From positions 2,046,001 to 2,110,000 of the forward strand of contig NZ_BNJG01000001.1 in assembly GCF_016587375.1 (NCBI RefSeq): a stretch of DNA of 64,000 nucleotides, written 5' to 3'. The position numbers and the translations under genes are program-made. Source of the stretch: Ktedonobacter robiniae. Its GTDB lineage: Bacteria; Chloroflexota; Ktedonobacteria; Ktedonobacterales; Ktedonobacteraceae. The notes below the pieces were generated by a model that saw only the letters and a program-made list of their open reading frames with translations, had not been told where the DNA came from and did not search any database. Positions 26,746-35,450 of the stretch are shown one piece after another. The first letter of the stretch is position 1. Every line of letters starts with the position of its first letter.

Positions 26746-28164
26746 TTAGCCTGCGGTGGGTCCTCCGTCCAGGCCGGGTCTGGTCATGCTTGAGGGGTCC
26801 AGGATGCGATCCAGGTCCGCCTCGGAGAGGTCGGTCTTCTCACGAGTCACCTCGCGAATGGTCTTGCCCGTTTTATGCGCCTCTTTCGAGATCGCAGCTG
26901 CGGCATCATAGCCAATCACTGGCGCTAGCGAGGTACAGATCGCCAGGCCACGCTCGACCATCTCGGGTCCTTTCGTCGTCGCCTTCAGGCCCTTGATGCA
27001 CTGACGTGTGAAATTGCGCGCCGAGGCCGCCAGCAGCTCAATCGACTGCAAGAGATTGTAAGCCGTGACTGGCATCATAACGTTGATCTCGAAATTACCC
27101 GCCTGCCCCGCGACCGTAATCGTCGTATGATTGCCCATCACCTGGGCGCAGACCATGCAGACCGACTCGGCGATGACCGGATTCACCTTGCCGGGCATAA
27201 TCGAGCTACCGGGCTGTACGGCAGGCAGTTCAATTTCTCCGATGCCCGCGCGAGGGCCAGAGCCGAGCCAGCGAATGTCGTTCGCGATCTTCATCAGGCT
27301 GACCGCCAGAGTATTGAGCGCGCCGCTCGCCTCTACGACATTATCCAGCGTGCTCTGCGCCTGAAAGTGATTGCTCGTCTCGCGTACCTCGATGCCATTG
27401 ACCCTGGAGAGGCGCTGGCAGACATGGGCCGAGAACTCGGGATGCGTATTCACGCCAGTCCCAACGGCTGTTCCACCCAGGGCCAGCTCTGCCAGTTCGC
27501 CCTGCGCGTGGCGCACACGAGCGATGCCGCGTTCAATCTGACCTACATAGCCCAGAAACTCCTGACCCAGGCGAATGGGGGTCGCGTCTTGCAGATGGGT
27601 GCGCCCGGTCTTGATCACGGGCATAAACTCGTCAGCCTTCTCCTGCAAGGCCTGCTGAAGCTCCTGAAGCGCGGGCACCAGATCTTTCTCTATGCTGACC
27701 AGTGCCGAGAGATGCATCGCCGAGGGAATGACATCGTTGGAGGACTGACCAAAGTTGACATGATCATTGGGATGCACCTTGCGCGAGCCACGCGAACCAC
27801 CCAGCAGCTCGCTGGCGCGGTTGGCAATCACCTCATTGGCGTTCATATTGGTCGAGGTGCCAGAGCCGGTCTGAAAAATATCCAGCACAAAATGCGCGTC
27901 CAGCTTGCCATCAATGACCTCTTGCGCCGCCTTAACGATGGCTTCGGTGATAGCGCCATCGACGGTCCCCAGTTCCTCATTGGTCTGCGCGGCTGCCTGC
28001 TTAATCTGGCCAAGCGCGCGAATAAAGGCGCGTGGGAAGCGCAGCGAGCTAATGGGGAAGTTCAAAACGGCGCGCTGTGTGCTCGCGCCATAATAAGCGT
28101 CTATAGGAACCTGCATCTCTCCCATTGAGTCGCGTTCGATGCGGGTCTCTTGAGTCATAGTCAT
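26746..28164 (-). CDS. fumC: Class II fumarate hydratase
   Basis: A 472-residue enzyme of the fumarase/aspartase superfamily, converting fumarate and L-malate in the TCA cycle. The signature GSSIMPGKVNP is present in full (near residue 318). Also visible are TGSGTSTNMNANEVIANRA, the catalytic region HPNDHVNFGQSSNDVIPSA, and GRTHLQDATPIRLGQEF (His of the active site). The sequence prefers fumarase over aspartase by overall pattern. The long open frame reaches 28359, but ATG at 28164 has GAGGAG 6 bases upstream and fits the family length (about 465). Confidence 0.95.
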   Translation of the reverse strand: MTMTQETRIERDSMGEMQVPIDAYYGASTQRAVLNFPISSLRFPRAFIRALGQIKQAAAQTNEELGTVDGAITEAIVKAAQEVIDGKLDAHFVLDIFQTGSGTSTNMNANEVIANRASELLGGSRGSRKVHPNDHVNFGQSSNDVIPSAMHLSALVSIEKDLVPALQELQQALQEKADEFMPVIKTGRTHLQDATPIRLGQEFLGYVGQIERGIARVRHAQGELAELALGGTAVGTGVNTHPEFSAHVCQRLSRVNGIEVRETSNHFQAQSTLDNVVEASGALNTLAVSLMKIANDIRWLGSGPRAGIGEIELPAVQPGSSIMPGKVNPVIAESVCMVCAQVMGNHTTITVAGQAGNFEINVMMPVTAYNLLQSIELLAASARNFTRQCIKGLKATTKGPEMVERGLAICTSLAPVIGYDAAAAISKEAHKTGKTIREVTREKTDLSEADLDRILDPSSMTRPGLDGGPTAG

Positions 28165-28240
28165 ATCCATCTCCTCATCGAGCATAAGTGGTAATAACGC
28201 TGGTATTATACCACGCACACCCATTTCAGTGAGCGAGCAG

Positions 28241-28277
28241 ACAAAAAATAGCGGCCCTGGAAGATTTCCAGGGCCGC
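28241..28277 (-). terminator. Terminator of S53 copy 1
   Basis: A 12-bp stem (28251-28262, 28266-28277) with loop GAT and, on the minus strand, a T-run. It lies 36 bases past the protease stop. The stem sequence CCCTGGAA/TTCCAGGG recurs after copy 3. Confidence 0.8.
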
Positions 28278-28312
28278 CGTTAGCAGGCCAGTTCAGGCCT
28301 GCTATGTCATGC

Positions 28313-31300
28313 TTAGTTGCCGGTGTAGCCGGCGATGTCGGTGCCACCGTTCTTGTCATGGTAGCCGAAGTACATCACGCGCTCGGCCACAATCGTGCCG
28401 CTCATCGCCTGCACCGTCGACGAGTTGACGCCCGACCCGAAGGGCAGAATCGTGTCGCCCACGTTGACCAGGATGACCTTGTGCGCCTTCACCACAAACT
28501 GCTGCTGGAAGACGCGGTTATCGCCAAAGTAGGTGATCACCACCGTCTCATCGGCATCGGTTGGGTTCTGCACACTTATGTACTCCGAGAAGGAGGAGGT
28601 GACAAAGCCTTCAGCGAAGGAGTAGACCCCCTGCGCCTGAGGAGCACCGATCACATCCGTCAGACCCGACTCGTTGGCTGAACCATAGTGGAAGAACTGC
28701 TCGCGATCCACCACCACTGGCTGATCGGAGGTGATCTCTGCGCCAAAGATAGCAGGCTTGCCCGCGTTCAACTGGTTCACATCCACTGTCGACTGGCCGT
28801 ACGCCGGAACCTGCACATTGGCGGTGTAAGGAGCCGTAGAATCGGAATAGGTCAATTTAACTGCTACATTCGCAGGGGTTGCGCTGTAATTCGCCACCAC
28901 GTAGTACTGCTGATACTTCGAACCGGTATTACCCTGCGCGAAGTCCCAGGTCTTACCAGGGGTGACTGCACCAACCTGGCTGGCCGCGCCAGTGGTGGTA
29001 CCACCCGCGGTCGCGATATTGGTCTTCACATACATCGGACGCTCAACCACGATAGGCTGGTCGGAGGTAACCGAGACCGCCACCTTCTTCAGCAGACTCA
29101 GCGCGGTCGGCGTGCCAGTACCACGCATCAGTGCCCCAACGCTAATTTGCTGGGTCTTACATGGGTTACTCGCGGCACCACAACTGCCATCGTAGTAGGT
29201 CAGTGTCACGTTGGCTGTGTTCGTCGTGCTCGGATTGAGGATACTGATATAGGTCCACGACAGAGCTGAGCTATCCTGGCGCGTATCAGCCAGCGGGAAG
29301 TAGTAGCTGGTGCCAGGATTAGAGGCGCCCAACACATCAGTACCGCTGCTGATGATGCCGCGATAGTTGAAGTACATCGGGCGTTCCGCCACAATACCGG
29401 GTCCGCTCGTGACCTTCACAATCGTCGAGATGGCATACTGTGTGCTCTGAGGCAGACCCAGCTCTCCATTGACGTTGACAGTGAAGCGCGAGCTTGGATT
29501 GACCGTGTACTGCTTAACGAGCGCGGGTCTATCCGTGAACAAGTAGGTAATACTCACTTGCGACGCGGTCGTCGTGTCTGGGTTCTGCAGGGTGATAAAT
29601 TCCTGGAAGGCTCCGGCCCCACCAACGCTCCCCTCGGCAAAGTACCATGTCTTGCTCGTGGGAGCTGGGCGCGCACCCTTGCCCGTGTTCGCCGCCGCTA
29701 CCAGGTCATTGGCCAGATTGGCCGCGTTGAAGCTTCCCAGACCCGTCGCCATATCATAGCCGGGCGTCGCAGAGTAATCACCAGGGTTGTAATTAACGAA
29801 CGTGTTGTTGCCCGTATTGACATCATGGAAATCGGTATTGTAGTTGCTGCCACTGGCAATCTGATAAAGGTAGGGGTTAATGAAGCCCAGGTTGTAACCA
29901 CCGCTCTTGACCGATTGCTCATTTGCCAGCGCCACAAAAGCCGCCCACATGGAAGCTGTGGCAGAGGTACCACTATCAAACCACCAGGCATATGGGCTTC
30001 CTGGAGAGCTTCCTGGGCACTTGCGATTTACAGTACAATATATCAGATATCCTTCTGCTGCTAACGAAACATCGGGTACCTGGCGATTCACGCTCGCATC
30101 CGTGCCAGGGGCAGTCTGCCACGTGGGATGTGCCCAGTAAGAGCTAATACCACCACCACTAGCTAAATAATCATTCCAGGTGATCTCACCTATATAGTTG
30201 TTGTTACTGTCAGTTGACAACAATGTGCCACCTACACCCATAACATATGGATTACCGGCTGGATCATTTACACCGAGACCGTTATCACCTGGGCAACTAG
30301 AACTACCATAATCACCGGACGCAGCCACAATAGTCTGTCCTTGTGCGACTGCTAGCATAAACAGGTTATTCTCGGCATCCATCTCGGGACTCGTATGGGT
30401 GGTTGGGTCTATAAGAGTCGCATCACATATGCCCCAACTGGTGCTCACAACGGGAACATTATCAGCAACGATCTGAGAAAACTGACTTATTAAACCATCA
30501 AAAGTGTTTTCAGAGTCGTAGATACGCAATTGGTTGAGATTAGGAACCATACCCAGGATAATTTCCGCATCAAGTTCGACCTCCAATGCGCCATCATCAG
30601 TCGGAGCATTAACCGTTGTTTGTATATTACGAATACTGGTTGGGGTATTCTTATCGAAACAACTGATAAAAGTCTGCAAATCGCTGGCAGAGTAGGTTGC
30701 AAACTCAACAAGCGCGATTGACTGCCCTTCACCTTTGAAGCCTTTATTGTACAGACCCTTGAAGTTGTAGGCTGAAGCAAAATCAGAAGGAAGCCAGTAC
30801 CTGGTACCAGAAGTATAAGAAGAAGGACACGAAACACTATTAGCAGTTGCATTAGCAGTACTGTTACTCTTCACAGGTGTTTTTTTAAGTGGAGGACGCG
30901 TAAAATTCGCGTAATTGTCCAGGCCCACGATGCTCTGCACCACGCCAGCAATATTCTGGGGCAGTGTTGGATCGTTGGCGTTGGCGTAGTACTGCTTGCC
31001 TGTAGCGTCAACATAGTTGTTGATCTGCACATGGAAGGCGCTCTCCACTTGGGAGACTGTGCCACTGAAGGAGATCAACAGGCGGTGGTTGTAGGTGCGA
31101 TCGATCTTGAAGCCTTGAGACTGCAGGTAGCTCACAACGGCGTCATAGCTTGCCTGCGTCGGCGCGAAGGAGTTCTGTACCTGGTCGGCGGAGAGATAGC
31201 GGCCATAGTTGACCGACTTCTTATTCTTGGAGTCCTGCAGCAGGCCTTGCAGGGCCGTTTTGTTACGCAGTTTGAGACCAATTGCTAGCGAGAGGGTCTG

Positions 31301-31522
31301 GTCGCCCGAGACCGCGCTGACGTTCTTGCTATGTGCCACGACAGCGGGAACCGAACCGGGTATGGACGAGAACGACTTCGCCGAGGCTGACATATTCAAA
31401 TTTACAAGGACGGTCGTGACCAGTCCGAGCAGGAGCGCGAGTCCAATTGAGGCGCCAATAAACCAGGAGCGTCGTCCGCGTGGTTTGGGCTGCTCGACAC
31501 TCACAGGAGACTTAAAGGGCAT
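28313..31522 (-). CDS. S53 (kumamolisin-type) secreted protease, copy 1, predicted active
   Basis: A 1069-residue protein. Order: TM/signal-anchor about 20-45 (WFIGASIGLALLLGLV), pro-kumamolisin domain about 60-210, S53 catalytic domain about 235-610, then four C-terminal beta-type repeats opening WYFAEGS, YYFPLAD, WDFAQGN and YSFAEGF, each about 100 residues. The triad is complete: Glu314 and Asp318 in EVELD, oxyanion Asp404 in SGDYGSS, and Ser520 in GTSAT. It is expected to be an acid-active endopeptidase acting outside the cell after pro-domain removal. A conserved GGGGGT lies 10 bases before the ATG. Confidence 0.92.
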   Translation of the reverse strand: MPFKSPVSVEQPKPRGRRSWFIGASIGLALLLGLVTTVLVNLNMSASAKSFSSIPGSVPAVVAHSKNVSAVSGDQTLSLAIGLKLRNKTALQGLLQDSKNKKSVNYGRYLSADQVQNSFAPTQASYDAVVSYLQSQGFKIDRTYNHRLLISFSGTVSQVESAFHVQINNYVDATGKQYYANANDPTLPQNIAGVVQSIVGLDNYANFTRPPLKKTPVKSNSTANATANSVSCPSSYTSGTRYWLPSDFASAYNFKGLYNKGFKGEGQSIALVEFATYSASDLQTFISCFDKNTPTSIRNIQTTVNAPTDDGALEVELDAEIILGMVPNLNQLRIYDSENTFDGLISQFSQIVADNVPVVSTSWGICDATLIDPTTHTSPEMDAENNLFMLAVAQGQTIVAASGDYGSSSCPGDNGLGVNDPAGNPYVMGVGGTLLSTDSNNNYIGEITWNDYLASGGGISSYWAHPTWQTAPGTDASVNRQVPDVSLAAEGYLIYCTVNRKCPGSSPGSPYAWWFDSGTSATASMWAAFVALANEQSVKSGGYNLGFINPYLYQIASGSNYNTDFHDVNTGNNTFVNYNPGDYSATPGYDMATGLGSFNAANLANDLVAAANTGKGARPAPTSKTWYFAEGSVGGAGAFQEFITLQNPDTTTASQVSITYLFTDRPALVKQYTVNPSSRFTVNVNGELGLPQSTQYAISTIVKVTSGPGIVAERPMYFNYRGIISSGTDVLGASNPGTSYYFPLADTRQDSSALSWTYISILNPSTTNTANVTLTYYDGSCGAASNPCKTQQISVGALMRGTGTPTALSLLKKVAVSVTSDQPIVVERPMYVKTNIATAGGTTTGAASQVGAVTPGKTWDFAQGNTGSKYQQYYVVANYSATPANVAVKLTYSDSTAPYTANVQVPAYGQSTVDVNQLNAGKPAIFGAEITSDQPVVVDREQFFHYGSANESGLTDVIGAPQAQGVYSFAEGFVTSSFSEYISVQNPTDADETVVITYFGDNRVFQQQFVVKAHKVILVNVGDTILPFGSGVNSSTVQAMSGTIVAERVMYFGYHDKNGGTDIAGYTGN

Positions 31523-31725
31523 ATGCTTTTTACCCCCAGAAAATAAACTCAACAATTAAAGAGGAGACGTCTCCATCGACAAGCACCTATACAATGGTCG
31601 AGGAGAAAAGACGAGAAAGATGAAGGGTTAGAGGTTCACCATAGGAGGTAGAGAGGAATGGCTCGCTCAACTACCTGCATACGCAAGAAGTTTCTACAAC
31701 AAAAATTTTTACATAGGCAGAAAGT

Positions 31726-31744
31726 GCAACATTTACATTGTTGC
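31726..31744. promoter_or_regulatory. Palindrome GCAACA-N7-TGTTGC upstream of S53 copy 1
   Basis: A 6-7-6 inverted repeat kept without change at 38861-38879 upstream of copy 3, although the surrounding duplicate has diverged in places. It could be an operator for both genes. Confidence 0.4.
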
Positions 31745-32022
31745 TGATCAATATATTGCATCGGAGCCGTCGAGAGTTCGACTTTGTGCGCACCACTAAA
31801 AACTCCCGCATAGAAGAGATTAACATAGAGCCTTTCTGAAAAGCAAAGATGCAAGCGGTAAAAGAATAAAGTACTAAAGTTGGTAAATGTCTTGTGAGAA
31901 GCAGAAGAAATACAAAAGCACAGAAAGGAACTCTTTGATACACAGTGCTAATCCATCCTGATGAGCGCGCAGGCAGAGTATGCCGCATATTAGGTGTATC
32001 TGCTCCCATGCTCTCGCACACA

Positions 32023-32059
32023 AAAAGGTGGCTCTGGAAGACTTCCAGAGCCACCTTTT
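32023..32059 (-). terminator. Terminator of S53 copy 2
   Basis: Arms 32023-32040 and 32042-32059 are exact complements (18 bases, inner bases unpaired to make the loop). The minus strand reads AAAAGG...CCTTTT across it. It lies 31 bases past the stop of copy 2. Confidence 0.75.
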
Positions 32060-32089
32060 ACAGGCCAGTTCAGGCCTGCTATACCATGC

Positions 32090-35000
32090 TTAGTTGCCGG
32101 TGTAGCCGACGATATCGGTGCCACCGTTCTTGTCATGGTAGCCGAAGTACATCACGCGCTCGGCCACAATTGTGCCGCTCATCGCCTGCACCGTCGACGA
32201 ATTCACGCCTGATCCAAAGGGCAGAATCGTGTCGCCCACATTGACCAGGATGACCTTGTGCGCCTTCACCACAAACTGCTGCTGGAAGACGCGATTATCG
32301 CCAAAGTAGGTGATCACCACCGTCTCATCGGCATCGGTTGGGTTCTGCACGCTCATGTACTCCGAGAAAGTATTGGTGACATAGCCTTCGGCGAAGGAGT
32401 AGACCCCCTGCGACTGAGGCGCACCAATCACATCTGTCAGGCCCGACTCGTTGGCGGGACCATAGTGGAAGAACTGTTCGCGGTCCACCACCACGGGCTG
32501 ATCGGAGGTGATCTCCGCGCCAAAGATAGCGGGGTTGCTAGCGTTCAGCTGGTTCACGTCCACTGTCCACTGCGCATATGGTGCTACTTGCACACTGGTA
32601 GTGATAGGAGCTGTGGAATCAGGATAGGTCAATTTAATGGTCACAGTAGCCATGTTCGCGCTGTAGTTCGCCAGGATGTAGTACTGCTGATACTTCAGAG
32701 CGGTGTTACCCTGCGCGAAGTCCCAGGTCGTACCCGGCGTGACTGCACCTACCTGGCTGGCCGAGCCAGTGGTGATACCGCCAGCGGTCGCGATGTTGGT
32801 CTTCACATACATTGGGCGCTCAACCACGATGGGTAGGTCGGAGGTAACCCCAACCCCAACCTGCTTGAGCAAGCCCACTGCTGAAGGCGTCCCGGTGCCA
32901 CGCATCAGCGCGCCAACGCTAATAGTCTGGGTCTTACAAGCTGGCTGCCCGATAGCGATATCACCGCAGGTGCCATTATCGTAGTAGGTCAATGTCACAT
33001 GAGCTGTTTGCGTCGTGCTCGGATTCAGAATACTGATATAAGTCCACGACAGCGTGCTATCCTGGCGCGTATCGGCCAGCGGGAAGTAGTAGCTGGTGCC
33101 AGGATTGGAAGCGCCCAACACATCAGTACCGCTGCTGATGATGCCGCGATAGTTAAAGTACATCGGGCGTTCCGCCACAATGCCGGGTCCGCTCGTGACC
33201 TTCACAATCGTTGAGATGGCATACTGGGTGCTCTGAGGCAGGCCCAGCTCACCATTGACGTTCACCGTGAAGCGCGAGCTTGGATTGACCATGTACGATT
33301 TAACGCGTGCGGGCATGTTCGTGAACAGGTAGGTAATACTCACTTGCGACGCGGTCGTCGTGCTCGGGTTCTGCAGGGTGATGAACTCCTGGAAGGCACC
33401 ACCACCACCGACGCTCCCTTCAGCAAAGTACCACGTCTTGCTCGTAGGAGCCTGGCGCGCACTCTTGCCCGCATTGGCCGCCGCTACCAGGTCATTGGCC
33501 AGGTTGCCTGCGTTAAAGCTCCCCAGGCCAGTCGCCATGTCATAACCACTTGTCGCGGGATATTGCCCACCTTGTAAACTGCGATAATCGTTGTCACCAC
33601 TCGTGACATCGTGAAAATCGTTGTGGTAGTTGCTGCCACTGGCAATCTGGTAAAGATAAGGGTTAATAAAGCCCAGGTTATAGCCACCATTCTTGACCGA
33701 CTGCTCGTTTGTCAAGGCCACAAAAGTAGCCCACATTGAGGTTGAGACAGGGGTTCCGACAAAGCCCCACCAGTTATCAAATTCACACCCTGCAGCAGCA
33801 GAGCAATATATCAAGTATTGTGCACCCATAGCAGCGTTCAATGCAACATCAGGCACTTGGCGGTTCACACTGGCATTCGTGCCAGGGGCAACCTGCCATG
33901 CAGGGTGTGACCAGTATGAACTGACACCACCACCACCTGCACCGACACCAGTGGAATCATTCCAGGTTGTTTCACCAATATAGTTGCTGTTGCCATCAAC
34001 TGACAGCGATGTACCGCCTACACCTGTTACATAGGGTTGGCTGGCTGGATCTTCGACTGAGAGCGTAGTATTCCGGGCATCACTGCTCAAGCAATTGGAG
34101 CTACCCGAATCTCCAGACTGGGCCACAATGGTTTGCCCTTGGGCTGCTGCCAGCATGAAGAGATCATTTTCGACATCTCGAGTACCACTACTTGTCAAGG
34201 CTTCACAAAACCCCCAACTGGTGCTCACTACCGGAACATTATCGGCAATAATCTGCGCCCACTGCCCGAGATAACCTGATGTAGTATTTTCAGCCTCATA
34301 GATATTCAGCCGATTCAGGTTAGGGGCCATACCTAGAACGATATCAGCATCGAGCTCAACCCAATACGCTTGAAGAGCATCTGGGGCATTAGTGGATGTC
34401 TGAATAACAAGAATGCCAGTTGGAGTATTTTTGTCATAACAGCTGATATAGTTCTGCACATCGCTTTCAATAAAAGATGACAACTCGAAGAGCGCAACCG
34501 ACTGACCCTCACCCTTATAGCCCTTCGTATACAAACCATTGTAGTTGTAGGCTGTAGCAAACTGCGAGGGTATCCGAAGTTGACTATTACCAGAAATAGA
34601 AGGACACGACACACTATTACCAACAGCAGCATTGGCAATGCTATTACTCACAGGTGCGCTGTTCGCTGAAGGGCGCGTGTACTTGGTATAGTTATCCAGG
34701 CCCACAATGCTCTGCACCATGCCAGCAAGATCCTGAGGAACCGTTGGATCATTGGCGTTGGCGTAGAACTGCCTGCCTTTGGCATCCACATAGTTGTTGA
34801 GCTGTACATGGAAGGCACTCTCTGCCTGGGAGGCCGTACCGCTGAAGGAGATCAACAGGCGGTGATTGTAGGTGTGATCAATCTTGAAGCCCTGCGATTG
34901 CAGGTAACTCACCACTGCGTCATAGCTTTGCTGCGTTGGCGCGAAAGAGTTCTGCACCTGGTCAGCCGAGAGATGGCGGCCATAATTAACCGACTTCTTA

Positions 35001-35299
35001 TTCTTCGCGTCTTGCAGCAGGCCCTGCAGGGCCTCTTTATTACGCAGCTTGAGGCCAATCGCCAGCGAGAGAGGCTGGTCACCTGAGACTGCACTGACAT
35101 TCTTGCTATGGGCCACGACAGCAGGCACAGAACCGGGGATGGATGACAGAGCCTTGGCCGAAGCTGACATATGCAGATTCACCAGAATGGTCGTCACCAA
35201 TCCCAGCAGGAGCGCGAGTCCAATCGAGGCGCCAATAAACCAGGAACGTCGTTCACGTGGTTTAGGTTGCTCGCCACTCACAGGAGACGTAAAGGGCAT
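32090..35299 (-). CDS. S53-family pseudoprotease, copy 2 (catalytic Glu and Ser lost)
   Basis: A 1069-residue paralogue of copy 1 with the same order of signal anchor, pro-domain, S53 domain and four repeats, and exactly the same gene length. Two catalytic residues are replaced. The Glu of the E-x3-D motif is Trp313 (YWVELDAD, codon TGG), and the nucleophile Ser of GTSA is Pro517 (GTPVSTSMW, codon CCT). The Asp of E-x3-D and the oxyanion SGDSGSS remain. The frame is open with no other damage, which suggests the protein is kept for a non-proteolytic job such as binding or regulation. The ATG shares the GGGGGT site of copies 1 and 3; the open frame to 35497 runs into the neighbour. Confidence 0.9.
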   Translation of the reverse strand: MPFTSPVSGEQPKPRERRSWFIGASIGLALLLGLVTTILVNLHMSASAKALSSIPGSVPAVVAHSKNVSAVSGDQPLSLAIGLKLRNKEALQGLLQDAKNKKSVNYGRHLSADQVQNSFAPTQQSYDAVVSYLQSQGFKIDHTYNHRLLISFSGTASQAESAFHVQLNNYVDAKGRQFYANANDPTVPQDLAGMVQSIVGLDNYTKYTRPSANSAPVSNSIANAAVGNSVSCPSISGNSQLRIPSQFATAYNYNGLYTKGYKGEGQSVALFELSSFIESDVQNYISCYDKNTPTGILVIQTSTNAPDALQAYWVELDADIVLGMAPNLNRLNIYEAENTTSGYLGQWAQIIADNVPVVSTSWGFCEALTSSGTRDVENDLFMLAAAQGQTIVAQSGDSGSSNCLSSDARNTTLSVEDPASQPYVTGVGGTSLSVDGNSNYIGETTWNDSTGVGAGGGGVSSYWSHPAWQVAPGTNASVNRQVPDVALNAAMGAQYLIYCSAAAGCEFDNWWGFVGTPVSTSMWATFVALTNEQSVKNGGYNLGFINPYLYQIASGSNYHNDFHDVTSGDNDYRSLQGGQYPATSGYDMATGLGSFNAGNLANDLVAAANAGKSARQAPTSKTWYFAEGSVGGGGAFQEFITLQNPSTTTASQVSITYLFTNMPARVKSYMVNPSSRFTVNVNGELGLPQSTQYAISTIVKVTSGPGIVAERPMYFNYRGIISSGTDVLGASNPGTSYYFPLADTRQDSTLSWTYISILNPSTTQTAHVTLTYYDNGTCGDIAIGQPACKTQTISVGALMRGTGTPSAVGLLKQVGVGVTSDLPIVVERPMYVKTNIATAGGITTGSASQVGAVTPGTTWDFAQGNTALKYQQYYILANYSANMATVTIKLTYPDSTAPITTSVQVAPYAQWTVDVNQLNASNPAIFGAEITSDQPVVVDREQFFHYGPANESGLTDVIGAPQSQGVYSFAEGYVTNTFSEYMSVQNPTDADETVVITYFGDNRVFQQQFVVKAHKVILVNVGDTILPFGSGVNSSTVQAMSGTIVAERVMYFGYHDKNGGTDIVGYTGN

Positions 35300-35388
35300 A
35301 CGCTTTTTACCCCCAAAAATAACACAACAAATTAAAGGAAATATATTCCAATAGACATTCATCGATGCAAAAGGTAGGGAGAAAAACA

Positions 35389-35415
35389 GCGACCCTGGAA
35401 ACCTTCCAGGGCCGC
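35389..35415 (-). terminator. Hairpin after S53 copy 3
   Basis: Arms 35389-35400 and 35404-35415 pair with a single A/C mismatch and a 3-base loop; a short A/T run lies beyond on the minus side. As copy 2 has no promoter duplicate of its own, read-through from copy 3 into copy 2 is possible here. Confidence 0.6.
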
Positions 35416-35450
35416 CGCTTGTGAAGCAGTTCAGGACTGCTCTGCCATGT

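Larger units (their letters stand above)
31523..32089. other. Promoter region of S53 copy 1 and terminator of copy 2
   Basis: About 570 bases without a gene. From about 31541 to 31925 the sequence is nearly the same as 38681-39060 upstream of copy 3, with small indels. It holds the palindrome GCAACA-N7-TGTTGC at 31726-31744. The right part contains the terminator hairpin of copy 2 (32023-32059). Confidence 0.7.

Noticed and set aside
27127..28128. 333-codon plus-strand open frame across fumC
   Set aside because: Antisense shadow; fumC on the other strand has the full fumarase signature.
28165..28359. N-terminal extension of the fumC frame (and of the S53 copy 2 frame to 35497), both reading MTRTVAP
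   Set aside because: These extensions run into the conserved 3' end of the neighbouring S53 gene in another frame; strong starts lie at 28164 and 35299.
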